A stretch of 47,668 nt of DNA from Verrucomicrobiota bacterium (GCA_013289195.1 JABDAI010000005.1:1-47668), one strand, 5' to 3'; counted from the stretch's first letter, positions 15,893 to 25,519 are shown. Notes: generated from the sequence alone by a model not told the origin. A program made the numbers and translations.

Positions 15893-17371
15893 CTAATTAT
15901 AACCTAAGAGGCGTCCGGATTGATAGATAATAAAAGCAGCAATATAAGCGAAAGAAGTCATGAAGAGAAACTGAAATAAAGGCCATTTCCAGCTATTCGT
16001 TTCGCGTTTTACAATAGCTAATGTACTAACGCATTGCATTGCATAAATAAAGAAAACAATCAAACTAATGCAGGTCAGTGGGGTAACTAGTATTAAGGAT
16101 CCTTTATTGACAATGGTTATGGTACTAATAAATAATTCTCGGGCTGCAAAAGAGGTTAGGAGTCCTATGCCGATTTTCCAGTCGTAGCCAAGTGGGATAA
16201 TAAGGGGTTCAATTATTTTGCCAATTGTTCCTATATAACTCTCATTCAATGGTGGAGCTTCTAGCGTAGCTGTTTGGGGATAGGCTGTTAAAAACCAAAA
16301 GATAATTGAAGTGGCTAAGATAATTTTCCCAGCGCGCGTTAAAAATATAAGGCAGCGTTGGAATACCTCTATAAGGATATTTTTCCAGGAAGGAAAATGG
16401 AAATGGGGGAGTTCCATTAGGGTAGTGGAATTTTTACCCTTGAAAAGTGTTTTTCTAAAAATCCATCCAAGAATAAAGGCACTTAAGATTCCTAGAAGAT
16501 AAATACCAAATAATAAGGAGGTTTTAATCCATGCGGAATGAGCACTTATAGGGACAAGAATTCCGATCAGCATAAGGTAAATAGGCAGTCTTGCAGAACA
16601 ACTCATCCAGGGTGCAATCATAATCGTTGCAAAACGTTCTTGCTTAGAGGAAAGCGTACGGGTTGCCATGATCCCAGGAATAGCGCAGGCAAAGGAGCTC
16701 AGTAAAGGGATAAAACTTTTTCCAGGTAAACCGACCTTACTCATAATTCGATCAAGCAAGAAGGCAGCTCTGGGAAGATAGCCTGTAGATTCTAAAATTC
16801 CTATAAAGAAAAAGAGCATAAAAATTTGAGGTAAAAAAACAATAATACTGCCTAGGCCCTTAAGGGCACCATCAATGACCAACCCTCTGAGAGGTCCTTG
16901 CGGGATAAGAGATTCGAGATATAGGGAAATTTTCTTAAAACCCAATTCAATCGCTTGCATAGGATATTCCGATAAAGTAAAAATAGCGAAGAACAGTAGG
17001 CCCATTATAAGGAATAAAGTGGCCCAACCCCATATAGGATGCAGGAAAAATTGATCAAGACGTGTAGAGTAGCTTTTGATTTTTTCACTTATTTGGGTGA
17101 CATATTTTTGAAAAATGGATTCTACGAATTGGTAGCGAAGTTGAATAATTTGACTACGCCAACCGGGAAGTTCTGCATTGAGGAGTTCTTGCCATTCTTG
17201 AACAAGGGCTTTCATTTTAAGCTCTTGAATTTGGTTAGTATTATTTGACGTTGTTAGGAGTAATAAGGCTTCTCCCATGCTCCAATTCTGAGGTAAGGCA
17301 TGAAGCATGCGTACCAAGGCTTCTTCCAATTTTCCAGAAAGTGGTATATTGAAAGGTTTCGGCTTAGTCAT
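15893..17371 (-). CDS. feoB: FeoB C-terminal part (membrane channel)
   Basis: The transmembrane part of the ferrous iron transporter FeoB, 492 residues. It carries the Gate and core motifs seen across the family: GSIIVFLPQIFMLFFFIGIL, ESTGYLPRAAFLLDRIMSKVGLPGKSFIPLLSSFACAIPGI, WMSCSARLPIY and FAARELF. The GTPase part is in a separate ORF (17364-17930). The two overlap by 8 bp around an A9 run (minus strand; T9 at 17373-17381 on the plus strand). Loss of one A would give a continuous protein of about 678 residues (SKKKMTKP junction), a normal FeoB length. So it is either a natural two-piece FeoB made by coupled translation, a slippage-dependent gene, or a homopolymer artefact. Confidence 0.85.
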   Translation of the reverse strand: MTKPKPFNIPLSGKLEEALVRMLHALPQNWSMGEALLLLTTSNNTNQIQELKMKALVQEWQELLNAELPGWRSQIIQLRYQFVESIFQKYVTQISEKIKSYSTRLDQFFLHPIWGWATLFLIMGLLFFAIFTLSEYPMQAIELGFKKISLYLESLIPQGPLRGLVIDGALKGLGSIIVFLPQIFMLFFFIGILESTGYLPRAAFLLDRIMSKVGLPGKSFIPLLSSFACAIPGIMATRTLSSKQERFATIMIAPWMSCSARLPIYLMLIGILVPISAHSAWIKTSLLFGIYLLGILSAFILGWIFRKTLFKGKNSTTLMELPHFHFPSWKNILIEVFQRCLIFLTRAGKIILATSIIFWFLTAYPQTATLEAPPLNESYIGTIGKIIEPLIIPLGYDWKIGIGLLTSFAARELFISTITIVNKGSLILVTPLTCISLIVFFIYAMQCVSTLAIVKRETNSWKWPLFQFLFMTSFAYIAAFIIYQSGRLLGYN

Positions 17372-17930
17372 CTTTTTTTTTGCTCATGAGTAGCCTTAAA
17401 GGAATTAGGGTTTCTTTTTTATTAGCCTGAACGGGAATTACAGGGACACCTAGGGCTAAGGAAAGTCCTTTGATATTGATGGATAAGCCTCGGCGCTTGA
17501 CCACATCCATCATATTCAAAACGAGTATGGTAGGGTAACCGAGTTCAATTACTTGGATTGCCAAGTAAAGTGTACGTTCGAGATTGCTGGCATCTAAGAC
17601 GCAAATAAGGCGATCGGGTTTTTCGACGCCTTCCATTTTACCAAGTAAAACTTGCTGAAGCACCTCTTCGTCCGGTGAGCGGGCACAAAGACTATAGGCT
17701 CCAGGAAGATCAATCAACCGAATGCGCTCTCCATGTTGTGAATAGCAACACCCTTCTTTTTTTTCAACTGTTACTCCTGGGTAATTAGCTACTTTTTGTT
17801 TTAAGCCGGTTAAATGATTAAAAATGGTTGTTTTTCCAGAATTAGGATTTCCTACTAAGGCATAAACAAGCTCCTTTTGACTATGCGTTTCATGAATATC
17901 GCTTTGTGTGCCTGTATTTTGAAATGTCAT
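17364..17930 (-). CDS. feoB: FeoB N-terminal GTPase domain
   Basis: The cytoplasmic G domain of FeoB, 188 residues: G1 GNPNSGKT (27-34), the NYPGVTVEKKEG G2 region (49-60), G3 DLPGAYSL (74-81), G4 NMMD (139-142, where NxxD is the guanine motif) and a weak G5 (QAN 168-170). The ORF ends in SKKKDD and a stop, exactly in the linker before the membrane part, at an A9 tract. It lies between feoA (22 bp upstream) and the channel ORF (8 bp overlap). All G motifs are intact, which argues against simple decay. Fe2+ uptake across the inner membrane is known for the family. Confidence 0.88.
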   Translation of the reverse strand: MTFQNTGTQSDIHETHSQKELVYALVGNPNSGKTTIFNHLTGLKQKVANYPGVTVEKKEGCCYSQHGERIRLIDLPGAYSLCARSPDEEVLQQVLLGKMEGVEKPDRLICVLDASNLERTLYLAIQVIELGYPTILVLNMMDVVKRRGLSINIKGLSLALGVPVIPVQANKKETLIPLRLLMSKKKDD

Positions 17931-17952
17931 AGCGTCATAGAGTCACAAAGAC

Positions 17953-18189
17953 TTAGTCTTCAAAACACACAAGTTCAGCATCTTCTTTCCTAAGTGCCAA
18001 GGAATACCCACGAACGTTGATTTCTAAAGGCCAACCCAAAGGACCTTTTCGCATTATTTGAACTTCTGTTCCTGGTAAAAGTCCCATTTCTTGTAAACGT
18101 AAAATATCGTCATTTTCATTTATAAATCCCTTAATCTTAATGACTTCATTAATTGCACGGTTGGCCAATTTTTTAATATTGAATTTCAT
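17953..18189 (-). CDS. feoA: FeoA, small SH3-like ferrous iron transport protein
   Basis: A 78-residue SH3-fold protein with the FeoA pattern RLQEMGLLPGTEVQIMRKGPLGWPLEINVRGYSLALRKEDAELV. FeoA assists FeoB in Fe2+ uptake, probably through its G domain. It is the first gene of the minus-strand feoA-feoB-feoB'-Cys-rich peptide set. Upstream lie the inverted repeats at 18242-18253 and 18266-18284, which could take part in iron control. Confidence 0.9.
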   Translation of the reverse strand: MKFNIKKLANRAINEVIKIKGFINENDDILRLQEMGLLPGTEVQIMRKGPLGWPLEINVRGYSLALRKEDAELVCFED

Positions 18190-18241
18190 ATTCTTACTTT
18201 TTATAGCTTATTATCTCTTCGAGGTCTAAAACTGATTAATT

Positions 18242-18284
18242 GATTAATTAATCTAACATTAAGCTATTGAGACCCAGTTTCAAT
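18242..18284 (-). promoter_or_regulatory. Inverted repeats upstream of feoA, possible operator
   Basis: Two palindromic elements lie 50-95 bp before the feoA start. GATTAATTAATC is a perfect 12-bp palindrome (18242-18253). ATTGAGAC-CCA-GTTTCAAT (18266-18284) is a 19-bp interrupted inverted repeat with one G-T mismatch. Neither is a canonical Fur box (GATAATGATAATCATTATC). The size and place fit an iron-repressor site, but this is inference only. Confidence 0.28.
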
Positions 18285-18300
18285 AAAAAAGATGAAATAT

Positions 18301-18353
18301 TAAAAAAAACTCTGAAAGATGTAGCCTGCGAAAGGACTACTTGCTTTCAGAGT
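18301..18353 (-). terminator. Strong intrinsic terminator
   Basis: A 10-bp perfect stem ACTCTGAAAG (18309-18318) with CTTTCAGAGT (18344-18353), plus inner GTAG/CTAC pairing. Read on the minus strand it is followed directly by eight T residues. It lies 30 bp after the stop of the gene at 18384-19028 and insulates the feo operon from it. Confidence 0.85.
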
Positions 18354-18383
18354 CAAAGCTTATAGATAATTTAAATTGGTTGA

Positions 18384-19028
18384 TTAGTCTTGATCATTTT
18401 CATCTTCTTCTTCGAACGTAAACTCATCACCGTCTTCGCCTATTCTCTCGCGGATAGCCATTGCCGCCATGCCTACTTTTGCTTTTGCATGACGTATTTT
18501 TTTATGTAAGGCTCTAAGCTCTTTATGGAAATTGCGTATATCGTGGCGATATTTTCGTATATGTCCCCAAAGCATTGCTTGACCTTCTTCTGCTTCTTTT
18601 TTATCTTTTGAATTAGCCTTCATAAGGTCTTCTTTTGCAAGAGCTTGCATCTCAGTATTGCTTTCATTTTTTTTAGCTTCTATTTTTTCACTTAATGAGC
18701 TAAAAATTTTTACATTTTTTAATCTTTGTGCTGTTTGACGAAGTTTGCCAACGAATGCATCTTGACGTCGTACAATATTTTGTGCTCTATCAACCGCGCG
18801 ACTTGTGGCTTCTTGAGAAGGTGCCGAGCTTGCAAGTGCTTTAAAATATTGATAAGCAACCACATAATCTTTCAAACTAGTTAAAAGAGATTGAGATTCA
18901 GTCATTGGACCGATCATACGGTTATCTTCCTTATTAGCGCTTGGTCCCATATCCCCCATTTCTACACCAAATACGCAGCTTAATCCTAAGCCAAGTATGC
19001 ATACTAAATATAATATTGATTTTTTCAT
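18384..19028 (-). CDS. Secreted helical protein of unknown function
   Basis: A 214-residue protein with a Sec signal peptide (MKKSILYLVCILGLGLSCVFG, cut likely before VEMGD). The mature part is almost all helix, rich in Lys, Arg, Glu and Ala (about residues 60-195, with coiled-coil-like stretches such as SSLSEKIEAKKNESNTEMQA). It ends in a very acidic tail FTFEEEDENDQD. No domain recognised. It is a single-gene transcript ending at the strong terminator at 18301-18353. Periplasmic or extracellular location is inferred from the signal peptide. Confidence 0.75.
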   Translation of the reverse strand: MKKSILYLVCILGLGLSCVFGVEMGDMGPSANKEDNRMIGPMTESQSLLTSLKDYVVAYQYFKALASSAPSQEATSRAVDRAQNIVRRQDAFVGKLRQTAQRLKNVKIFSSLSEKIEAKKNESNTEMQALAKEDLMKANSKDKKEAEEGQAMLWGHIRKYRHDIRNFHKELRALHKKIRHAKAKVGMAAMAIRERIGEDGDEFTFEEEDENDQD

Positions 19029-19379
19029 AACTTTTTTGTTTTTTTATTAATTAATAAATATCTCACCAGAGATACTGTAACTATACCAATATTGATTAAA
19101 AATTAACATAAATCAAATTTTGTATATTTTTTATTCATTAATCATAATATGGTAAAATTTAAGTTTTGATTTAAGAAAGAAAAGAAACAGAAGCTTTAGC
19201 ATTACAGATGTTGAAAGCTTTATTAGGATCAAGAGGATGAAATAATACTTCTGGTTTTTAACTTCTTTGCATTGCAGAAGGTTTTCAGAGATAACCAATG
19301 ATATAATATTAAATAAAAATCAAATTTGGATTTTTATAAAAAAAGCTGTATAAAAAGTCACTACTTAAGTTAGCTCTAA
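19029..19379. other. Gene-free AT-rich interval
   Basis: About 350 bases between the unknown secreted-protein gene and topB. No ORF with a start and ribosome site is visible. A short coding-like run (ERKETEALALQMLKALLGSRG, near 19175-19240) has no start and is too short to call. The 12-mer ACTTCTTTGCAT at 19261-19272 matches one end of the repeat at 12334-12455. Confidence 0.5.
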
Positions 19380-21929
19380 CTATTCAATTTTTCCGGCTGT
19401 TTTTTTAGTAGCTTTGGCGGCCTTAGTAGCTTTAGGGGCTTTTTTTTCTTTAGCCTTTTTCACTTTGGGAACTTTCTTTTCAAATTCAAAGCCAATGCTT
19501 CCGTCCTCTTTGAGAATTAAGTGAGCTGAAAAGAAGCGTTTTGTCCTGTTGGATTTAAATTTGTCGAGTAAGTCGGTTTTACCTTCATTTACAAGTTTTT
19601 TAAATTGGTCCTCTGGAATGCTTCTAGATAGAAGAGTGCGGCTAACTCGAAATGTACACGTAGTATTAGGTTCTTTATAATGTTCGCACTGATAAGCTTG
19701 AGGAGTAGCGTAAACAATACCTTCGGAATGAGAGCATAAGCCTCGTTGGGCTAAAGGACATTGGCAAATAGGTTGGAATTGCGAATAGTCTATCGGTTCC
19801 CCTGAGTCGGCTCCAGAAGTTCCAAAATCAAATTTCACTTTAAAATCATCGTCGAGTTTTAATATCGCTGAAAATGGTTTGCCTGCTTTTGATTTAAAAT
19901 CGTCTAATGGACCAATCGATTTTTTTTCTAAGAGTTCTTTGATTTCCTCTTCGGTCAACTTTCTATTCCCCATGGTTTTGTAAACAGTGAGCTTTTCATC
20001 TTGGGAACGGTAAGCTCTAAAGGTTTCGATCATGGGAAGATTATCGGTAGGAGAGATAATGGAACTTATTTTAGTATCTATACTAAATTCATCGAAAGTT
20101 CTGGTTTTTTCGACCATGTCCGTGGTCATGTCTGCGATTTGGGTCATGAAAGCTGCTCGACTCAATTTTTGATGTTCGATTTCATGCAATCTAAATTCCC
20201 ATTCACCCGTCATGGCAGGGCTTGTAAGTTGTTCGATTTTAACTACTTTTAAAAATTCAATCAAATTTTCAGCTTTAATTGTTGGAATAAGCTCACGTTG
20301 GATACGCTCCATATATTTTTCACGAATGAGATGTTCAATTATCTGGGCGCGCGTAGCTGGGGTACCTAATCCTTTTTCTTTTAAAGCCTCAGCGAGCTCT
20401 TCATCGTCTACAAATTTCCCCGCATGTTCCATTGCAGCCAAAAGTGTTGCCTCAGAGTAGCGTGCAGGGGGTTTTGTCTCTTCTTCTTCGATAAGTGCTT
20501 CAAGGATATTAGCTTGGGGAGGAGTTCCATCTTTTTCAGATAAACCTGGAAGACTTTCTTCGAGATTGCCAACTTTCCCGTAAACAGCAAGCCATCCTTC
20601 GCTTACTAGTACTTTACCTTCTGTTTTAAAAGTATGTTCGCCAGCTTTACTCATGCGAGTGGTGATAAGGTATTCAGCGGAAGGGAAAAATGCAGCAATA
20701 AAGCGCCTTACTATCATATCATAAATCTTTAATTCATCATCAGAAAGTTTATTAGGTATGATTTCTGTGGGAATGATGGCAAAGTGGTCGCTAATTTTGC
20801 TGTTATTGAAATTTCTTTTATTTGCCGTATTCACCCAATTATTTTTTAATACGGCCTCAGCATGAGGCTTGGGTTGGCCGATAATATTTGCTAAAACTTT
20901 TTTACAAGTAGGGCCGTAATCTTCTGGAAGAGCTTTTGAATCGGTACGAGGGTAGGTGATAACCTTGTGTTTTTCATACAAACTTTGAGCAATTTTTAAG
21001 GTAATGCCCGCTGGAGTTCCAAATCGGCTATTGGCTTCCCGTTGAAGAGAGGTCAGGTCGTAAAGTAGAGGAGGGGCTTGTTTACTGCTTTTTTGAGTTT
21101 CATTGATTAGGGCCAGTTTGGTGGCTTGGATTTCAGATAAAATTCTTTCAGCTTCAGCTTTATCCCAGATGCGATCGATACGGTCTATATCGTCTTCGCC
21201 TTTTTTGAAGTCAAGCTTTTGGTAATAGCCTTCATATTTGCCATTTGTGATTCCAAATTTTCCAAGGATCTTCCAATAAGTTTGTGGAATGAAATTTTTT
21301 ATTGCTTTTTCTCTTTCATAAACCAGGGTGAGGGTAGGGGTTTGTACTCTGCCCACTGTGGCCACTTGACGGCTACGTTGGCCAAACATCCTTGAGGTGA
21401 CAGCGCGTGTTCCATTTATTCCAACAAGCCAATCGGATTCTGAGCGGCATCTGGCTGCTTCTTGTAGAGGAATCATCTCTTTATTGGGACGCAGATGTTG
21501 AAATGCTTCCTTAATACTTTCTGGAGTCATTGAAGACATCCATAGTCTTTGAATGGGTTTTTTGCATTTAACAATTTCATAAATATAGGCAAAAATGAGT
21601 TCACCTTCACGGCCAGCATCGCAAGCATTGATAATTTCTGTGACGTCCTCGCGCAGCATAAGCTGCTTTAGCTCTTTGAGGCGATCTTTGGTTTTTTCAA
21701 TAGGCTTTAGCTGAAATTTCTCAGGGATAATGGGTAAGGTTTTAAGAGTCCACCATTTTAGTTTTTTATCAATATCATCAGGCATGAATAATTCAACAAT
21801 ATGTCCAACCGCTGATGAAATGATTAATTCACCATTCTCATAGTACCCATCCATTTTTTTAAATTTACCCAGAACTTTAGAGAGATCTGAAGCAACACTA
21901 GGCTTTTCAGCTATTATAAGACGTTTCAT
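19380..21929 (-). CDS. topB: DNA topoisomerase III (type IA) with Lys-rich tail
   Basis: Relaxes and decatenates DNA through a single-strand break. The 849-residue protein starts with IIAEKPSVASDLSKVLG, the TopB Toprim start. It has the Toprim motif DAGREGE (104-110), VGRVQTPTL (192-200) and the active-site ITYPRTDS with catalytic Tyr326. The C-terminal part carries two topoisomerase C-terminal repeats (KPFSAILKLDDDFKVKFDFG and a second ending HLILKEDGSIGFEFEKK). The last 30 residues are Lys/Ala-rich like a histone H1 tail, likely to bind DNA without specificity. Between the repeats lies a Cys-containing segment (CQCPLAQRGLCSHSEG) that might bind metal. TopB and TopA share motifs; the N-terminus favours TopB. 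Confidence 0.93.
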   Translation of the reverse strand: MKRLIIAEKPSVASDLSKVLGKFKKMDGYYENGELIISSAVGHIVELFMPDDIDKKLKWWTLKTLPIIPEKFQLKPIEKTKDRLKELKQLMLREDVTEIINACDAGREGELIFAYIYEIVKCKKPIQRLWMSSMTPESIKEAFQHLRPNKEMIPLQEAARCRSESDWLVGINGTRAVTSRMFGQRSRQVATVGRVQTPTLTLVYEREKAIKNFIPQTYWKILGKFGITNGKYEGYYQKLDFKKGEDDIDRIDRIWDKAEAERILSEIQATKLALINETQKSSKQAPPLLYDLTSLQREANSRFGTPAGITLKIAQSLYEKHKVITYPRTDSKALPEDYGPTCKKVLANIIGQPKPHAEAVLKNNWVNTANKRNFNNSKISDHFAIIPTEIIPNKLSDDELKIYDMIVRRFIAAFFPSAEYLITTRMSKAGEHTFKTEGKVLVSEGWLAVYGKVGNLEESLPGLSEKDGTPPQANILEALIEEEETKPPARYSEATLLAAMEHAGKFVDDEELAEALKEKGLGTPATRAQIIEHLIREKYMERIQRELIPTIKAENLIEFLKVVKIEQLTSPAMTGEWEFRLHEIEHQKLSRAAFMTQIADMTTDMVEKTRTFDEFSIDTKISSIISPTDNLPMIETFRAYRSQDEKLTVYKTMGNRKLTEEEIKELLEKKSIGPLDDFKSKAGKPFSAILKLDDDFKVKFDFGTSGADSGEPIDYSQFQPICQCPLAQRGLCSHSEGIVYATPQAYQCEHYKEPNTTCTFRVSRTLLSRSIPEDQFKKLVNEGKTDLLDKFKSNRTKRFFSAHLILKEDGSIGFEFEKKVPKVKKAKEKKAPKATKAAKATKKTAGKIE

Positions 21930-22217
21930 TTTATTATTTTATACTTTTCTTTTTGTCTATAAAAACATCTATAAAGATCGTTTTTCTAGTGATCTGTCAA
22001 GGCAATCTGTACTTTTAAATTTTAGGTACCCGCATCTTTATCCGGCACCTATACTTATTTTTTAGAATATTATTTAATAATTCAAGATAAATTGAGAGAA
22101 TATATTGATATTTTTGTATTGATATTTTTCCCTAAAATATTAGACTTAACTTTTATTACAAAAAGTAAAATGCTCTTCGTCAATCATTTCTACAATATAT
22201 AAACATCTGAAAGTACA

Positions 22218-23423
22218 GTGATTAACTACGTTAAAGAAAAATTAGATCAACTGGAGCATTTTGGTGCAGATGTCATTAGTGATCGCAAAAAAGGCGCAGG
22301 GATTGCGCTTCTGACTTCATTTCTTTCGGGTCTTTCACATATTTTTAGCCTTATTACACAAATAAGGCTTTTTTTGTACAAAAATCGCATTCTAAAATCG
22401 CGTTCTTTGGGATGTTTGGTTGTTGTGGTGGGAAATTTAACAGTGGGTGGTACGGGTAAAACTCCTGTTGTTGAAAAGTTTGCTCGCAATTTAACTGAGC
22501 GAGGACGTAAAGTAGCCATTCTAAGCCGTGGATATAAAAGTAAGCCAGAACAACTTTATAAACGCTTTTTCCGTTGGTTGACTCATTCAGCGCCTGTACC
22601 CCCTAAAGTAGTAAGTGATGGGAAAAAAGTGCTTCTAGATTCAGAAATATCTGGTGACGAGCCCTTTATGCTTGCAAGCAATCTCCCAGGAGTTGTAGTT
22701 TTAGTGGATAAAGATCGGGTAAAGGCAGGACGGTATGCGATAGAGAAATTTGGTGTTGATACATTGATTCTCGATGATGGCTTCCAATATCTTCGTCTGA
22801 AGGGACGATTGAATTTACTACTTATTGATAAAACGAATCCATTTGGAAATGGCCATCTGCTTCCGCGTGGGAACTTACGGGAACCCATAAAACACCTTCG
22901 GCGAGCTTCTTATGTTTTTCTGACAAAATCTGATGGAATTCCTGATCCGCAAATAGAGGCTACGATACGTAAGTATCATCCCAATGTGGAAATTATAGAA
23001 TGCGCTCATAAGCCTCAATACTTAAAATCATTTAATAATCCAGAGGATTTAATTCCCATTACAGGTCTTCATGGGAAACGTATAGCTGCTTTTAGTGGAA
23101 TAGCAGTTCCGGAAAGTTTTGAACGTTTCTTACTCAATTTAGGGGCTCATTTAGTTGTGAAAGAACAATTTGTAGATCATCATCGATTTTCTCAAGAAGA
23201 ACTAGATCTCTTTTTTTCAAAAGCTTTGGCAGCAGGAGTAGAATTAATTGTAACGACAGAAAAGGATGCAGTTCGTCTTCCTGCGAACCTGCAATTTCCA
23301 ATTCCCTTATATTTCTTACGTTTAGAAATCGAAATTTTAAAGGGAGACCATGACTTTGAAAAAGCTATTTCAGAAATCTGTTTCCCCAAAAATAAAATGC
23401 GTGCTACGCGTATTCATTCTTGA
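22218..23423 (+). CDS. lpxK: Tetraacyldisaccharide 4'-kinase (lipid A synthesis)
   Basis: Phosphorylates the 4' position of the lipid A disaccharide at the inner membrane. [19 protein letters not shown] (about 74-92) is the LpxK P-loop. [36 protein letters not shown] and LPRGNLREP are further family motifs. The N-terminus has one membrane-associating hydrophobic stretch ([17 protein letters not shown]). I use the GTG at 22218, which gives a family-like start ([19 protein letters not shown]) with a weak GAAAG site upstream. It shows that the organism makes lipid A. It ends 3 bp from the convergent FG-GAP gene. Confidence 0.93.
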   Translation: MINYVKEKLDQLEHFGADVISDRKKGAGIALLTSFLSGLSHIFSLITQIRLFLYKNRILKSRSLGCLVVVVGNLTVGGTGKTPVVEKFARNLTERGRKVAILSRGYKSKPEQLYKRFFRWLTHSAPVPPKVVSDGKKVLLDSEISGDEPFMLASNLPGVVVLVDKDRVKAGRYAIEKFGVDTLILDDGFQYLRLKGRLNLLLIDKTNPFGNGHLLPRGNLREPIKHLRRASYVFLTKSDGIPDPQIEATIRKYHPNVEIIECAHKPQYLKSFNNPEDLIPITGLHGKRIAAFSGIAVPESFERFLLNLGAHLVVKEQFVDHHRFSQEELDLFFSKALAAGVELIVTTEKDAVRLPANLQFPIPLYFLRLEIEILKGDHDFEKAISEICFPKNKMRATRIHS

Positions 23424-23426
23424 TTT

Positions 23427-25064
23427 CTAATCTATTGTATGATAATTAATCATGGGGCTGTTGGTAGCTGGAGTTGACGGGGGCGGGGAGAGATTGGTCG
23501 TTGCACAATAATAATGATATGCAGTAAAAGTACCCACAATTGATAAAACAACAGTGCTTATTATTATTGGCAGCCAGTCAAAAGTTTCAAAAGTTTTTTT
23601 CCCACGCCCCAACACTACATAAATTTGTCCCACCTCATTGCATAGAGTAGCACTGGTTAAAATATCGTCGACACCATCACCATTAATATCTTTTGCTATG
23701 CGTACAGAAAAACCCATACAATCTGTTTTATTAATACCAGTTATTACAAAGCCATTGTCGCCATCGAGATTCGTAACATTAATTGATGAAGGCCATTTTT
23801 GTTTACTTCCAAATACTACATAGCATCTGCCTAGGTCATTAGCGAAAGCATTACCTATTAAAATGTCATCGACTCCATCTCCATTGACATCACCCGTTCC
23901 ACCTTGAGAATTATAAACGCTGTTCTTCACCCCATAGATAGTAAAACCATTGTTGCCATCGAGGTTCGTAATATTAATTGCGGTAGGCCATGGCTCTTTG
24001 CTACCAAACACTATATAGCTAGCAAAGGGATAACTATTTTGGTCACCAAGCCATATATCATCGATGCCATCGCCATTGATATCTCCTACTGCATTTCTAC
24101 GTGGAATACTCAGCTTAAGCCCATCAATAAAAAATCCATTAATTCCATTGAAATCTGTAATATTAAATACTGCCGGCCATTCCTTACTTCCAAATAATAC
24201 AAAGTCTCGAACTGTAGTAATATTAACCTTAATTAGAATATCGGTTATATTATCTGCATTGATATCTCCAATGCTTGTACCAGAAATCCCAAAAACTCTG
24301 GCAACACCATCTTCACCACGTATAGCAAAGCCATCGGTACCATTGACTTTATGAAGGTCAATGGACGCAGGCCACTGCTTTTTACCACCAAAGACTACAT
24401 AAGTTGCATCATCTGTACCCAGTAAAATATCCGCTATGTCATCTCCATTGAAATCGCCTCCTCCTTGTACGTAGCCACACTGTTTAGCTCCAGTCACAGA
24501 ACAGTTAATGGCAAAACCATTATTACCATCGAGATCGGTAAGATTAAATGATGAAGTCCATCCCCGCTTTTTACCAAAAAGAGCATAGTTTTGACCTGCT
24601 TGATTGGCCGCAGGAGCACCAATCACAACATCATCGATACCATCCCCATTGAAATCGCCAGCTTTACTGACAGAAGAACCACTAGCTGAATCATGAATGC
24701 CGTTAACAATCAGGCCGTTATGGCTATTGATACTTTTCACGTTAATTGCTGAAGGCCATCCTTTATAGCTGCCAAAGATTATATATGTTTGACCGGCACT
24801 CTTAATAGCATTTGGAGACCCTATGATAATATCAGCAATACCATCTCCATTAACATCTCCTGCGCCACTGACTAATGTTCCAGGTCGAGCATATGCTTCA
24901 ATTCCCTTAATTACAAAACCGTTCTTCCCATTGAGGCTACCAAGACTGAATTCTGCTGGAAATGTGTCATCCAAGTTTTCGGCACATGCTAATCGAATAA
25001 AAAAGCTACTAAAAGTAGTGACTAAAATGAAAATTTTTATTTTAAGTTTGGGAAACGGTTTCAT
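23427..25064 (-). CDS. Membrane-anchored seven-blade FG-GAP (integrin-like) protein
   Basis: A 545-residue exported protein: a signal peptide (about 1-28, ending LACAEN), seven FG-GAP repeats, and a single C-terminal transmembrane helix (about 500-518, WLPIIISTVVLSIVGTFTA) with a short Ser/Pro/Thr-rich tail of about 25 residues. Six or seven blades contain a Ca2+-binding loop of the type GDVNGDGIADIIIG or GDFNGDGIDDVVIG; blade 4 is degenerate (GDINADNITDILI). Each blade ends in YVVFGS-like strands and is linked by WPSxINVTNLDGNNGF. The fold should be a seven-bladed beta-propeller like the integrin alpha head. The orientation predicts the propeller outside the inner membrane. Adhesion to host cells is possible but is inference. 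The strand and position relative to lpxK give no functional clue. Confidence 0.88.
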   Translation of the reverse strand: MKPFPKLKIKIFILVTTFSSFFIRLACAENLDDTFPAEFSLGSLNGKNGFVIKGIEAYARPGTLVSGAGDVNGDGIADIIIGSPNAIKSAGQTYIIFGSYKGWPSAINVKSINSHNGLIVNGIHDSASGSSVSKAGDFNGDGIDDVVIGAPAANQAGQNYALFGKKRGWTSSFNLTDLDGNNGFAINCSVTGAKQCGYVQGGGDFNGDDIADILLGTDDATYVVFGGKKQWPASIDLHKVNGTDGFAIRGEDGVARVFGISGTSIGDINADNITDILIKVNITTVRDFVLFGSKEWPAVFNITDFNGINGFFIDGLKLSIPRRNAVGDINGDGIDDIWLGDQNSYPFASYIVFGSKEPWPTAINITNLDGNNGFTIYGVKNSVYNSQGGTGDVNGDGVDDILIGNAFANDLGRCYVVFGSKQKWPSSINVTNLDGDNGFVITGINKTDCMGFSVRIAKDINGDGVDDILTSATLCNEVGQIYVVLGRGKKTFETFDWLPIIISTVVLSIVGTFTAYHYYCATTNLSPPPSTPATNSPMINYHTID

Positions 25065-25519
25065 AAAAATAATAAATATCTAAGAATTGATAATGATATT
25101 TCGTGAGTAATGCAATCTTCTTTTTGTACATCCGCATTGGATAACAGGGCAACCGCAGAGACTGTTCAACTAACTATCATTTTCCAAACTACATTCTTTT
25201 TGGAAAAAGTAAATCTAATTCTGAAATTGTTTCAGCCCAATTTCCTAACCCTACAGAATTAAAGGAAAGAAAACAGAAAAATAGTGCCTAGAAAAAAATG
25301 AAATCCGCATGTTTATACGCATTTTAGCCATCTTGTGGCGAAGTCAGGTGGAGGAAAAACAAAAATAGATTGTGTGTGGTAAAAATAATTTTGATATCAA
25401 AATTATATTGTGTATTATTTTATTATGGAAATAGTTTGAAAAAAAGGAATGTTTTGAATAGGTAGAAAAGGTGTAACATTATATTATAGAACCCGTTTGG
25501 TTCAAAGTCTATTATGAGC
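25065..25519. other. Gene-free interval with hairpins
   Basis: About 450 bases upstream of the FG-GAP gene with no ORF I can support. It holds a 9-bp perfect hairpin (TTTTCCAAA at 25180-25188 with TTTGGAAAA at 25199-25207), a perfect 22-bp palindrome centred on GATATC (25385-25406), and a weak hairpin GAACC/GGTTC (25489-25503) just after the stop of the next minus-strand gene, which could help end that transcript. Confidence 0.5.

Noticed and set aside
19175..19240. Short coding-like stretch ERKETEALALQMLKALLGSRG
   Set aside because: No start codon with ribosome site, and only about 20 residues.
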